DNA of 12,767 nt, taken from the NCBI GenBank assembly GCA_016867095.1, contig VGKK01000024.1, forward strand, positions 1 through 12,767, in the 5' to 3' direction. Each line of letters opens with the position of its first letter. Positions within the stretch are counted from its first letter, which is position 1. Below are positions 5,604-12,159 of this stretch, piece after piece. Below the pieces are notes generated by a model, which was given only the letters and a program-made list of their open reading frames with translations, was not told the DNA's origin and did not search any database. The position numbers were made by a program, and so were the translations under genes. Origin of the DNA: Candidatus Omnitrophota bacterium. GTDB taxonomy: Bacteria > Omnitrophota > Gorgyraeia > Gygaellales > Profunditerraquicolaceae.

Positions 5604-6256
5604 GCGCGGTGAATACGCCCTTTCCTAAATTAAAACTTACCGTCAGCAAAGTTGACGGGCTTTGTTATCACGGCTATAAAATAGGGGATGAGCTGATTTT
5701 AGAGGATTTTACCCATCCCCCGGAACATTTTTGCCTGGGCCTGGCGCACGCCTTATTTCCGGTGATTTACGCCTTAAGTTTCGGCGCGTGTTTTCCATTC
5801 CGCGATAACCAGCGTTCATTGATGGTTACCTGCCCGGACGGCGGGAAATTGGAATTTAAGGCAGAGATCCTGGATAAACAGGGCAACGTACAAGTTATCC
5901 CCAAAGACCCGAATTTCTCCCGCCCAGCTATTCAAAGTGAGGGCGGGATCCCGCCCTCGTCTCAAGAACGCCTGGCGGGAAAAGGGCCGAACCCGAAAAA
6001 AATGGTCATTGAGGTAGTACGCAGTAAAGGTAAGTGCCATTACGGTTATAAAGTGGGAGATAAGTGGGAGACTAAAGGGCTGGCCTGTATCCCGGGTTTT
6101 TGCGGCGCCGCGTTTCACTGCGCGTTCCCCGCGCTCTTTGCGCTTAATTTCGGGGCGAAATTCTTCTTTATGGAAAATCCGGATTCCATTGATACGGTCA
6201 CCTGCCCGGATTCAGGGAATATAGTATTTAAGGTAACGCGGATAGAAGATGTGTAA
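5600..6256 (+). CDS. Tandemly duplicated TIGR04076-family protein
   Basis: A 218-residue protein built from two related halves (about 11-92 and 135-216). Each half repeats the same plan: a C-Y/H-x-GYK-x-GD start (C22 and C146), a central FC (C45 and C168) and a VTCPD motif (C78 and C202), with 123-124 residues between matching cysteines. This resembles the small uncharacterised TIGR04076 family, usually about 90-100 residues and single-domain. The conserved cysteines suggest metal or cluster binding or redox function; this is inference. The linker (about 105-132) is encoded by a GC-rich nested palindrome. The start overlaps the PanE-like stop as ATGA, with AGAGGA at 5585-5590 as a weak ribosome site. 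No signal peptide is seen. Function unknown. Confidence 0.72.
   Translation: MSAVNTPFPKLKLTVSKVDGLCYHGYKIGDELILEDFTHPPEHFCLGLAHALFPVIYALSFGACFPFRDNQRSLMVTCPDGGKLEFKAEILDKQGNVQVIPKDPNFSRPAIQSEGGIPPSSQERLAGKGPNPKKMVIEVVRSKGKCHYGYKVGDKWETKGLACIPGFCGAAFHCAFPALFALNFGAKFFFMENPDSIDTVTCPDSGNIVFKVTRIEDV
5918..5980. repeat. Nested GC-rich palindrome inside the TIGR04076 gene linker
   Basis: The centre at 5939-5958 is a perfect 20-nt palindrome (half-site GAGGGCGGGA). It is flanked by a second pair of arms, TCCCGCCCAG (5918-5927) and CTGGCGGGA (5972-5980), that differ by one base. The segment codes for the low-complexity linker between the two duplicated domains and stays in frame, as expected for a palindromic repeat tolerated inside a gene. 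Confidence 0.75.
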
Positions 6257-6394
6257 TGTTGAATGTGTAATGTGTAACGCTGGTGTAATGGTTCTATGTG
6301 TAACGCAAATACTTAAGTTTTGTTTTTCCATTACACATTCTTTTGCCTTACACCCACATTACACGTTACACTTTACACATTACACAATAGTATA
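6257..6394. repeat. Intergenic long hairpin made of TGTGTAATG/CATTACACA words
   Basis: The 138-nt gap before KS-alpha starts with repeated GTGTAATG and GTGTAACG words and ends with their complements (CATTACACAT, CATTACACG, CATTACACAA), separated by an AT-rich centre near 6310-6330. The two arms can fold into one long imperfect hairpin, with several registers possible because the words recur. It runs up to the KS-alpha start codon and leaves no Shine-Dalgarno site. No gene or convincing promoter is seen in it. It looks like a dispersed inverted-repeat element rather than a terminator, as no T run follows the stem. Confidence 0.75.
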
Positions 6395-7657
6395 ATGGCT
6401 AAAAAACGAGTGGTAATTACAGGTATCGGCACGATTTCTCCTAACGGCATCGGCAAGGCCAATGTTTGGAACGCGATGTCCGGCGGGGTTTCGGCGGTAA
6501 GGCGGGTGGATAGTTTTGATATCTCCGTGTTTAATACCAAGATTGCCGCAGAGGTAAGGAATTTTGACCCTTTTAAAGGGGGGCTGACCCATGAGGAAGC
6601 GATGCGTATGGACCGTTATGTGCAATTTGCCGTGGTGGCCGCGGATATGGCGTTAAGGGATAGCGGTTTAGATGTGCGCAAAATTGATTGCCGGCGCGCC
6701 GGCGTGTGTTTGGCTAACGCTATTTGCGGCACAAAATATATGGAGGAAGAGTTTGCCCTGGTTACCGAAGACGGCAAGCGGCCCATTGACCCGGCCAAGG
6801 TCAGGCCTGACCTCTATGATGCCGCGATGTTTAATACGCCCTCAATAGAGATCTCCGCCAGGCACGGGTTTAAGGGCATCTCCAGCACGCTTTCTACCGG
6901 TTGCACTGCCGGGACAGATTCTTTGGGTTTCGGCTTAGAGTCAATTCAGGACGGAGAGCACGATATTATGGTTTGCGGCGCATCAGAGGCGCCGATTACC
7001 CCGATTACCTTCGGGGCGTTTGATGTGGTCAGTGTCTTAGCGGTGGAAAACGAGCATCCGGAAATGGCCTCCCGGCCGTTTGATAATAAGCGCAATGGTT
7101 TTGTTTTATCTGAAGGAGCGGGGATATTAATTTTAGAGGAACTGGGCCACGCCTTAAAACGTAATGCCCCTATTTATGCCGAGGTCATTGGCTTCGGCAC
7201 CAGTTGTAACGCCTACCATATGACCGACCTTCCCGCGGACGGCGCGGCAATGACAGAATGCATTAACCTGGCCTTAAAAGACGCCGGGATAAAGCCCGCG
7301 GAAATAGATTACATCAATGCCCACGGTTCTTCTACGCGGATGAACGACATCTTTGAGACCAACGCCTATAAGAGCGTATTCGGCGATTACGCCTATCAGC
7401 TGCCGATTAGTTCTTTAAAGTCAATGATCGGCCACCCCCTGGCCGCGGCCAACGCCATAGAATTGACCGTGGTGGCGATGATTTTTGAAAAGAACATCCT
7501 TCCTCCCACCATCAACCAGGAGGAAAAGGACCCCTTGTGCGACTTGGATTATATTCCTAACCAGGCCAGGGCCAAAAAAGTAAATATGATTTTAAAGACC
7601 AGCAGCGGTTTTTCCGGCATACATTCGTCGCTCGTATTAAGGAGGTTTTTAAAATAG
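6395..7657 (+). CDS. Type II polyketide ketosynthase alpha (KS-alpha)
   Basis: A 420-residue condensing enzyme of the FabF/KAS II fold. The catalytic triad is intact: C170 in STGCTAG, H310 in NAHGSST and H347 in IGHPLA, with K342 in SLKSMIG. The HGSST variant replaces the common HGTGT. The C-terminal glycine loop reads GFSGIHS. It should perform decarboxylative condensation of malonyl-ACP with the growing chain, as a heterodimer with the next gene product. The start at ATG 6395 (MAKKRVVITG) is chosen because family members begin here; an upstream in-frame extension would lie in the repeat. No ribosome site is seen. Its stop abuts the start of KS-beta. Taken alone it could be a FabF, but the paired inactive KS-beta and the downstream ACP and aromatase point to a type II polyketide synthase. 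Confidence 0.93.
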   Translation: MAKKRVVITGIGTISPNGIGKANVWNAMSGGVSAVRRVDSFDISVFNTKIAAEVRNFDPFKGGLTHEEAMRMDRYVQFAVVAADMALRDSGLDVRKIDCRRAGVCLANAICGTKYMEEEFALVTEDGKRPIDPAKVRPDLYDAAMFNTPSIEISARHGFKGISSTLSTGCTAGTDSLGFGLESIQDGEHDIMVCGASEAPITPITFGAFDVVSVLAVENEHPEMASRPFDNKRNGFVLSEGAGILILEELGHALKRNAPIYAEVIGFGTSCNAYHMTDLPADGAAMTECINLALKDAGIKPAEIDYINAHGSSTRMNDIFETNAYKSVFGDYAYQLPISSLKSMIGHPLAAANAIELTVVAMIFEKNILPPTINQEEKDPLCDLDYIPNQARAKKVNMILKTSSGFSGIHSSLVLRRFLK

Positions 7658-8887
7658 ATGGATAAGATTGCGGTTACAGGGATTGGAGTAGTAGCGCCTT
7701 CGGGCATTGGCAAACGTCAATTTTGGGCGAACATTAAGGCCGGCAGGTCCTTTATTAAAGAGATTACCCGTTTTGATTCTTCGCTGTATCCTTCTCATAT
7801 CGCCGGGCAAGTTGACGATTTGGAAAAATACAGCCATGTTACCGAGCGGCTCTTAAAAAAGATTGACGCCTTCTCGCATATGGCGTTAGTCGCCTCGGAA
7901 TTTGCCCTGCAGGACGCCGGTATTGACATCAAAAAAGAAGACCCGAATTTAGTCGGCATATTTTTAGGTAACGCCATCGGCGGGTGGTTATACGCCGAGA
8001 CCGAGCTGCGCGATTTATACATAGAGGGCCGCGAAGGAGTCTCTCCTTATATGGCCTCGGCCTGGTTTCCGGCTGCGCCCCAAGGCCAGGTTTCCATTTA
8101 TTACGGGATAAAGGGTTTTAGTAAAACAGTGGTCGCTGACCGGGCCGGCTCTCTGATGGCTATCGGTTACGGCCGCAAGGTGCTGGATAAAGATAAACTG
8201 AATATGATTCTTGCCGGCGGTATGGAGGCGCCGGTGACGCCTTACGCGCTTTTATGCTGCAATACCTACGGCACGCTTTCTCAAAATAATTCCCAGCCGC
8301 AGGCAGCTTACCGGCCTTTTGATAGAGGCCGCAGCGGCTGCGTTATCGGCGAAGGCGCAGGCGTTGTGGTGATGGAGCCAATAGAGCGGGCTAAAAAAAG
8401 AAACGCGAGTATTTGCGCCTATATCTCCGGATATGGCGCTACCTGCGACGGCGTGGACAGGATTCACCCGGCAAAAGACGGCCACGAATTGGCGCGCGCA
8501 ATTAAAATGGCGCTGGACGACGCCGGGATTAATCCGCAGGAAATTGATTATATCAGCCTGGATGGCCTGGCAGTGGATATCTGGGATGATTCTGAAATCG
8601 CCGCGCTCCAGGAAGTTTTTGGCAGGCGCCTGAAAGATATTCCGCTCAGCTGCCCGAAATCCATGTTCGGTAATTTGCTGGGGGCAAGCGGCGCCATGGA
8701 TCTGGTCATCACCATCCTGGCTATGGAACATAAGTTGTTGCCGCCGACCATCAATTTGGAAGATGCGGCAATCAAAGGTTTAAATTATGTAACAGGCGAA
8801 TCCCGCCACCGCGAGGTGAATAAGGCGTTAATCATTTCCCGCGGAAGGGGAGGGATAAATTCAGCGCTGGTTATAGAGAAATCCTAA
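7658..8887 (+). CDS. Ketosynthase beta / chain length factor-like protein (inactive KS)
   Basis: A 409-residue ketosynthase homologue that has lost its active site. Aligning VADRAGSLMAIGYG (159-172) with the KS-alpha segment around C170 puts R162 at the nucleophile position. The first histidine is D302 (SLDGLA) and the second is N339 (SMFGNLL), while K334 is kept. Chain length factors of actinobacterial aromatic polyketide synthases usually carry Gln at the cysteine position, so Arg is unusual. By analogy it should dimerise with KS-alpha and set chain length. The gene begins at the base after the KS-alpha stop, with AAGGAGG at 7639-7645, 12 nt upstream. Adjacent placement and co-translation favour a heterodimer. 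It is not a pseudogene: the frame is open, the fold motifs (GEGAG, 231-235) are present and the length is normal. Confidence 0.92.
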   Translation: MDKIAVTGIGVVAPSGIGKRQFWANIKAGRSFIKEITRFDSSLYPSHIAGQVDDLEKYSHVTERLLKKIDAFSHMALVASEFALQDAGIDIKKEDPNLVGIFLGNAIGGWLYAETELRDLYIEGREGVSPYMASAWFPAAPQGQVSIYYGIKGFSKTVVADRAGSLMAIGYGRKVLDKDKLNMILAGGMEAPVTPYALLCCNTYGTLSQNNSQPQAAYRPFDRGRSGCVIGEGAGVVVMEPIERAKKRNASICAYISGYGATCDGVDRIHPAKDGHELARAIKMALDDAGINPQEIDYISLDGLAVDIWDDSEIAALQEVFGRRLKDIPLSCPKSMFGNLLGASGAMDLVITILAMEHKLLPPTINLEDAAIKGLNYVTGESRHREVNKALIISRGRGGINSALVIEKS

Positions 8888-8896
8888 AATAATATA

Positions 8897-9030
8897 AATT
8901 ACAATACACAAATTACAAACAAATTACAAATCCAAATTACCGAATGACCAAAAGAACCATTTCGGTTTTGGTCATTTGAATTTTGGCATTTGTTATTGTT
9001 TGTGATTTGGAATTTGTGATTTGGGATTTA
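8897..9030. repeat. Intergenic AT-rich inverted repeat before the radical SAM gene
   Basis: The gap from 8888 to 9044 holds an imperfect hairpin. The inner stem CGAATGACCAAAA (8941-8953) pairs with TTTTGGTCATTTG (8966-8978) with one mismatch around a 12-nt loop. The outer arms are built from AAATTAC/AAATCC words on the left and GATTTGG/GTGATTT words on the right, and can pair with bulges. Similar AATTTGTGATTTGG-rich spacers are, as I recall, dispersed in many uncultured bacterial genomes; this is memory, not a search. No T run follows, so it is not a standard terminator. Nothing else is seen in the gap except the ribosome site at 9035-9039. Confidence 0.7.
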
Positions 9031-9044
9031 AAACGGAGGGTGCA

Positions 9045-10505
9045 ATGAAGATCTTATTTGTAATGCCCAAGGTCGGCGCCTGGGCCACACACGGAATACA
9101 CAAGTCGCCGAATCAGCTTTACGCGCATTGGGCCAGCTATGCCCGCGAGCGCGGATACAATGACGTCGCGGTTATTGACGGCAGGGGCAATGAAATACCT
9201 ATGGAGCAATTAATTGAACAGGTTAAATCCGCCAATCCCGATATCGTGGTAATGGGCGAGCAGATACACGGCTATGCCGGTTATGGAGTCTTGCGCCACT
9301 TTAAGGAGGCGGCCGAGAAGATAAAACAGGCGTTGCCGCAGGTAAAAATTATCCTGGGCGGCCTGTGGTATTCGGCTATGCCGGTGCCGACGCTGGAAGA
9401 GAATCCGGCGGTAGATTTTGTGGTGATGGGCGAGGAAGAAAGCTTCGGGGATTTAATTGAGGCCATAGATAAAAAGAAGGATTTAAAAGATGTGGGCGGG
9501 GTTACCGCGCGCATTGACGGAAAAATTGTTATGGGCCCGCACAAGCAGCTCTTGGCCGACCTGGACAAGCTGCCGCTGCCGGCCTACGACCTGTTTCCGA
9601 TGGATAAATATGTCGGCCATACCCATTGGAAGCCGTTTGTGGATATGATTACTTCCCGGGGCTGCCCCTCTGCCTGCACCTTTTGCTATGAGTGGGACCA
9701 GTTTGACCCGCGTTCTCCTTCGGACTTTTTAAAATGGCGGGCGAAGTCGCCCGAACGGGTCATTGAAGAGCTGGAATTACTGCATAAAAAATACGGCGTA
9801 AAGGTCGTGGTTATCCAAGATGATAATTTTAACGTGGACGCCAAGAGGGTCCAGAGATTTTGCGAATTAAAGAAACAAAAGAATATCCCGGTCAAGTGGG
9901 TGTCGCTGGGGCGGGCCGTAGATTGGGTGAATTGCGAAAAAATCCTGCCGTTGATGAAAGAAACCGGACTTTTTATGGGCGTGTTCGGGATTGAAGTGAC
10001 GACCCAGGATGAACTAAAGAGGATCGCCAAAGGAACGACCATTGACCAGATTAAAAAAACCATAGAAATTTTACGTAAAAATGATATCGCCATTGTCGCG
10101 GATATTATGATCGGCTTTGATTACGATACCGAGGCGATCATCAAGCAGAGGTTTGAATTCGCCGACCAGGTTGACCCGGATGTCTTATGGATCGGCTATG
10201 TTACTCCGGCGCCGAATTCCCCGATGTGGAGGATTGCCTTAAAGAAAAATTGGATTGACCCTAAAAAGGTTGATTTCAACACCTGGGATTTCTTACATCC
10301 GGTTATCCCCACTGAGCATTTATCCATTGAGGAATTGGGCCGCTTAGGCGCCTGGTGTATGCGGGAATTCTTTTCCAAGCCCGGGAGGATTAACCGGATT
10401 ATGGAGAGTAACTTTGATATATTGGCAAAGCTTTGTTTCCAGGATGTCATGTCCGGCGTAGGCAAATGGGAAGCCGGAGCGGTAAAGGGCGAGGTGCATG
10501 TCTAG
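9045..10505 (+). CDS. B12-binding-domain radical SAM enzyme, BchE-like
   Basis: A 486-residue protein with an N-terminal cobalamin-binding-type Rossmann domain (about 1-165; IILGGLW at 102-108) and a radical SAM domain with the cluster motif C207-PSA-C211-TF-C214. The segment QDDNF (258-262) and the general layout match the BchE/cobalamin radical SAM group, whose members methylate, cyclise or oxidise unreactive carbons without oxygen. The DxHxxG cobalamin motif is not visible, as in many members of this group. The start at ATG 9045 is chosen because GGAGG (9035-9039) precedes it; an upstream TTG at 9021 lies in the repeat. It lies between KS-beta and the ACP gene in the same direction, so it probably modifies the polyketide. 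Methyl transfer and ring formation are both possible. Confidence 0.87.
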   Translation: MKILFVMPKVGAWATHGIHKSPNQLYAHWASYARERGYNDVAVIDGRGNEIPMEQLIEQVKSANPDIVVMGEQIHGYAGYGVLRHFKEAAEKIKQALPQVKIILGGLWYSAMPVPTLEENPAVDFVVMGEEESFGDLIEAIDKKKDLKDVGGVTARIDGKIVMGPHKQLLADLDKLPLPAYDLFPMDKYVGHTHWKPFVDMITSRGCPSACTFCYEWDQFDPRSPSDFLKWRAKSPERVIEELELLHKKYGVKVVVIQDDNFNVDAKRVQRFCELKKQKNIPVKWVSLGRAVDWVNCEKILPLMKETGLFMGVFGIEVTTQDELKRIAKGTTIDQIKKTIEILRKNDIAIVADIMIGFDYDTEAIIKQRFEFADQVDPDVLWIGYVTPAPNSPMWRIALKKNWIDPKKVDFNTWDFLHPVIPTEHLSIEELGRLGAWCMREFFSKPGRINRIMESNFDILAKLCFQDVMSGVGKWEAGAVKGEVHV

Positions 10506-10538
10506 CCGGCGCTTTAAGATTTAGAAAGAGGAGGAAAG

Positions 10539-10778
10539 ATGGAGATAAAAGATAAAATAAAAGATGTTTTAGCCGGTTCCTTAAAGGTAAAACCGGAAGA
10601 ACTTAAGGAAGGGCTGTCGCTGGAAGGCGGTATCGGCGTGGATTCCACGGAGATGGTGGAGGCTGTGATTGCCCTGGAAAAGGCCTTTCAGGTAAAATTA
10701 GCCCAAAAGGAAGTTACTAAATTCTCCACGCTGAATGATATTGAAAAGGTAATTTCCTCTAAAGTCAATAAGTCATGA
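10539..10778 (+). CDS. Acyl carrier protein of the polyketide synthase
   Basis: A 79-residue four-helix acyl carrier protein. The phosphopantetheine attachment serine is S36 in GVDSTEM, with T at the following position instead of the usual L or M. Acidic and hydrophobic spacing (EELKEGLSLE before, FQVKL after) fits the fold. It carries the starter and growing chain on a thiol arm for KS-alpha/KS-beta. GAGGAGG (10528-10534) sits 4 nt before the start, a strong ribosome site that would give high expression of this stoichiometric subunit. The stop overlaps the cyclase start as ATGA. The phosphopantetheinyl transferase that would charge it is not in the window. Confidence 0.94.
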   Translation: MEIKDKIKDVLAGSLKVKPEELKEGLSLEGGIGVDSTEMVEAVIALEKAFQVKLAQKEVTKFSTLNDIEKVISSKVNKS

Positions 10779-11572
10779 AGATTATAGATTTAAGCCTGCC
10801 TATAGACGATAAAGCCTTTGAAGTGCATAAAGTGGCTATTGAGCGTATCAGCCATAAGGCCGGCGTGGAAAAATTTAACCGGGTGATGGCGGGTAAGGCC
10901 CTGGCAGGTAAATTAAAATATTATTTAGGCAGGCGCATTATAAAAAAAGAAGATTTGCCCGACGAGGAATTCCTTTCCTTGGAAACCGTGCACTCTCCGG
11001 TGCATATCGGCACGCACCTGGATTATTCCTTTCATTACGGCTCGCGTTCAGAGGGCCGCCCGGCAAAGACCGCCGAGGAGATTCCGCTGGAATATTGTTA
11101 CCAGGACGGCGTCAGGCTGGATTTGACCCATAAAAAACCGAATGAAACTATTACCGCCTCTGACATTACCTCTTGCCTGGAAAAGATAAACTATAAACTT
11201 AAGCCTTTGGATATCGTGTTTTTATTTACCGGCGCGGATAAATTATACGGCAGCCCCAGGTATTTCTCGGATTACCCGGGGGTGGACATTTCGGCGATTG
11301 ATTACCTCCTGGACAGGGGAATAAAGATTTTCGGGGTGGACACTATGGGCATTGATCGGCCGTACCGGTTTATGTTAAAAGAGTTTTTGGAGAAAAAAGA
11401 CGTAAAATACCTTTATCCCGCGCATTTTTATGGCCGTAAACGCGAATTTATCCATATTGAGCGGCTGGCGAACCTGGAGAAGCTGCCGGATTATGGCTTT
11501 AAGGTGAATTGTTTTCCTATCCGCATAAAGAATACCGGCGCGGCTTGGGCGCGCGCCGTGGCAATTGTTTGA
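10775..11572 (+). CDS. PF04199-family metal-dependent cyclase/hydrolase
   Basis: A 265-residue member of the family that contains bacterial kynurenine formamidase and putative polyketide cyclases such as OxyN. The metal-binding motif HxGTHxDxxxH is complete: H77, H81, D83 and H87. GVDTMGID (187-194) and the late IERLANLEKLP segment with E229 also fit the family, and H217 may assist. In an aromatic polyketide cluster it probably catalyses a late ring closure; a formamidase or amide hydrolase role is the alternative. Translation is coupled to the ACP by a 4-nt overlap, and no separate ribosome site is seen. Residues 15-65 form an extra charged N-terminal region before the motif. The stop codon lies in one arm of a large inverted repeat. 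Confidence 0.87.
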   Translation: MKIIDLSLPIDDKAFEVHKVAIERISHKAGVEKFNRVMAGKALAGKLKYYLGRRIIKKEDLPDEEFLSLETVHSPVHIGTHLDYSFHYGSRSEGRPAKTAEEIPLEYCYQDGVRLDLTHKKPNETITASDITSCLEKINYKLKPLDIVFLFTGADKLYGSPRYFSDYPGVDISAIDYLLDRGIKIFGVDTMGIDRPYRFMLKEFLEKKDVKYLYPAHFYGRKREFIHIERLANLEKLPDYGFKVNCFPIRIKNTGAAWARAVAIV

Positions 11573-11640
11573 GCGGGGCCTGCCGCGGGGCGCTTCTTGC
11601 GCTCACGCGCTACGAAGCATCCCCGCGTCACCCGCTCAAA
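11568..11640. repeat. GC-rich inverted repeat spanning the cyclase stop codon
   Basis: TTTGAGCGGG (11568-11577) pairs with CCCGCTCAAA (11631-11640) over ten bases, and inside lie CGCGGGG (11584-11590) with CCCCGCG (11621-11627) and GCTTC (11592-11596) with GAAGC (11614-11618). The whole can extrude as a long hairpin or cruciform. A run of A, not T, follows on the + strand, so it is not a classical terminator there. It may slow transcription, protect mRNA 3' ends, or be another inserted palindrome. Confidence 0.75.
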
Positions 11641-11670
11641 AAATAGGCTACTTAAAGAATGGAGGCTGAT

Positions 11671-12159
11671 ATGGGGCACACTTGTAATTCTATTGTTATC
11701 AACGCGCCATACGATTTAGTCTTTGATATCTCTAACGACATCCCGCGCTGGACAGAATTATTCGGCAAGGAATATAAAAAAGCCGAGGTGGTAAAAAAAG
11801 AGGGCAATAAAATCACTTTCCGGCTGACTGACGAAGACGATAAAACCTGGCAGTCCTGGCGGCTGTTATTTAAGGATAAATATTTTACCTATGCCGAGAG
11901 GGAGGAGCCGAAATTCCCTTTTAAATATATGAAAATCACCTGGCTGTATACGCCCAAGCCCGAAGGCATGGCTTTGGCTACTGGAAGCCAAACCACGGCC
12001 TGCTGTCCTGTAGAGATGGCCTGGATTCAGCATTTTGAGATGGACGAAAAGGCCAAGTTTAGCGATAAACAGGTGGAGGGTTTTATTAATGAAGGTTCCC
12101 AGGCGAACCTGAAGATTTTTAAAGAAATTATTGAGAAAAAAGCACGGGAGGCCAGATGA
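11671..12159 (+). CDS. TcmN-like aromatase/cyclase (SRPBCC/START fold)
   Basis: A 162-residue single-domain aromatase/cyclase resembling the N-terminal domain of TcmN and other aromatic polyketide ARO/CYC proteins: CNSIVINAPYDLVFDISND (5-23), W27 and F31 in the WTELF segment, Y35, R64, R77, W91 in KITWLY, and W118-I-Q120 in MAWIQHF. From memory, W28, F32, Y35, R69, R82, W95, W108 and Q110 line the TcmN cavity, so the pocket seems largely kept. It should fold a poly-beta-keto chain and aromatise the first ring. Relative to TcmN it has an extra stretch of about 15 residues (about 98-112, with C111-C112), encoded partly by a palindrome. The start at 11671 is chosen because GGAGG (11661-11665) lies 5 nt before it; an in-frame ATG at 11659 has no such site. 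The stop overlaps the next gene as ATGA. Confidence 0.9.
   Translation: MGHTCNSIVINAPYDLVFDISNDIPRWTELFGKEYKKAEVVKKEGNKITFRLTDEDDKTWQSWRLLFKDKYFTYAEREEPKFPFKYMKITWLYTPKPEGMALATGSQTTACCPVEMAWIQHFEMDEKAKFSDKQVEGFINEGSQANLKIFKEIIEKKAREAR
11973..11992. repeat. Short perfect inverted repeat inside the aromatase gene
   Basis: TTTGGCT (11973-11979) and AGCCAAA (11986-11992) form a 7-bp stem with a 6-nt loop. It sits exactly in the stretch that is extra relative to TcmN-type proteins, between two beta strands, and keeps the reading frame. This suggests a small palindromic insertion, but a 7-bp stem can arise by chance. Confidence 0.5.

Noticed and set aside
6320..6394. 25-codon N-terminal extension of KS-alpha
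   Set aside because: The extension is encoded by the inverted repeat and is rich in H, T and L words repeating the DNA repeat. KS family proteins begin at the MAKKRVVITG position.
6257..6394. CRISPR-like short repeats
   Set aside because: The repeated words are only about 8-9 nt, occur on both strands as a hairpin and have no spacers of constant length.
6391..6396. TATAAT overlapping the KS-alpha start codon
   Set aside because: No -35 box lies at suitable spacing (nearest candidates give 13 or 20 nt), and a transcript from it would start inside the gene. Probably chance within the repeat words.
7658..8887. KS-beta as a decayed pseudogene or a second active ketosynthase
   Set aside because: The frame is intact with good structural motifs, so it is not decayed, but all three catalytic residues are replaced, so it cannot act as a normal ketosynthase. 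A chain length factor fits both facts.
9021..9044. Upstream TTG start for the radical SAM gene
   Set aside because: It falls in the repeat, and the GGAGG at 9035-9039 is placed correctly for ATG 9045.
6395..10778. Ordinary fatty acid synthesis cluster
   Set aside because: A paired inactive KS-beta together with a TcmN-like aromatase and a PF04199 cyclase is not found in fatty acid operons, and fabD, fabH, fabZ and fabI are absent.
11659..11670. Upstream ATG start for the aromatase
   Set aside because: The ribosome site GGAGG at 11661-11665 lies after it and fits the ATG at 11671, which also matches family N-termini better.
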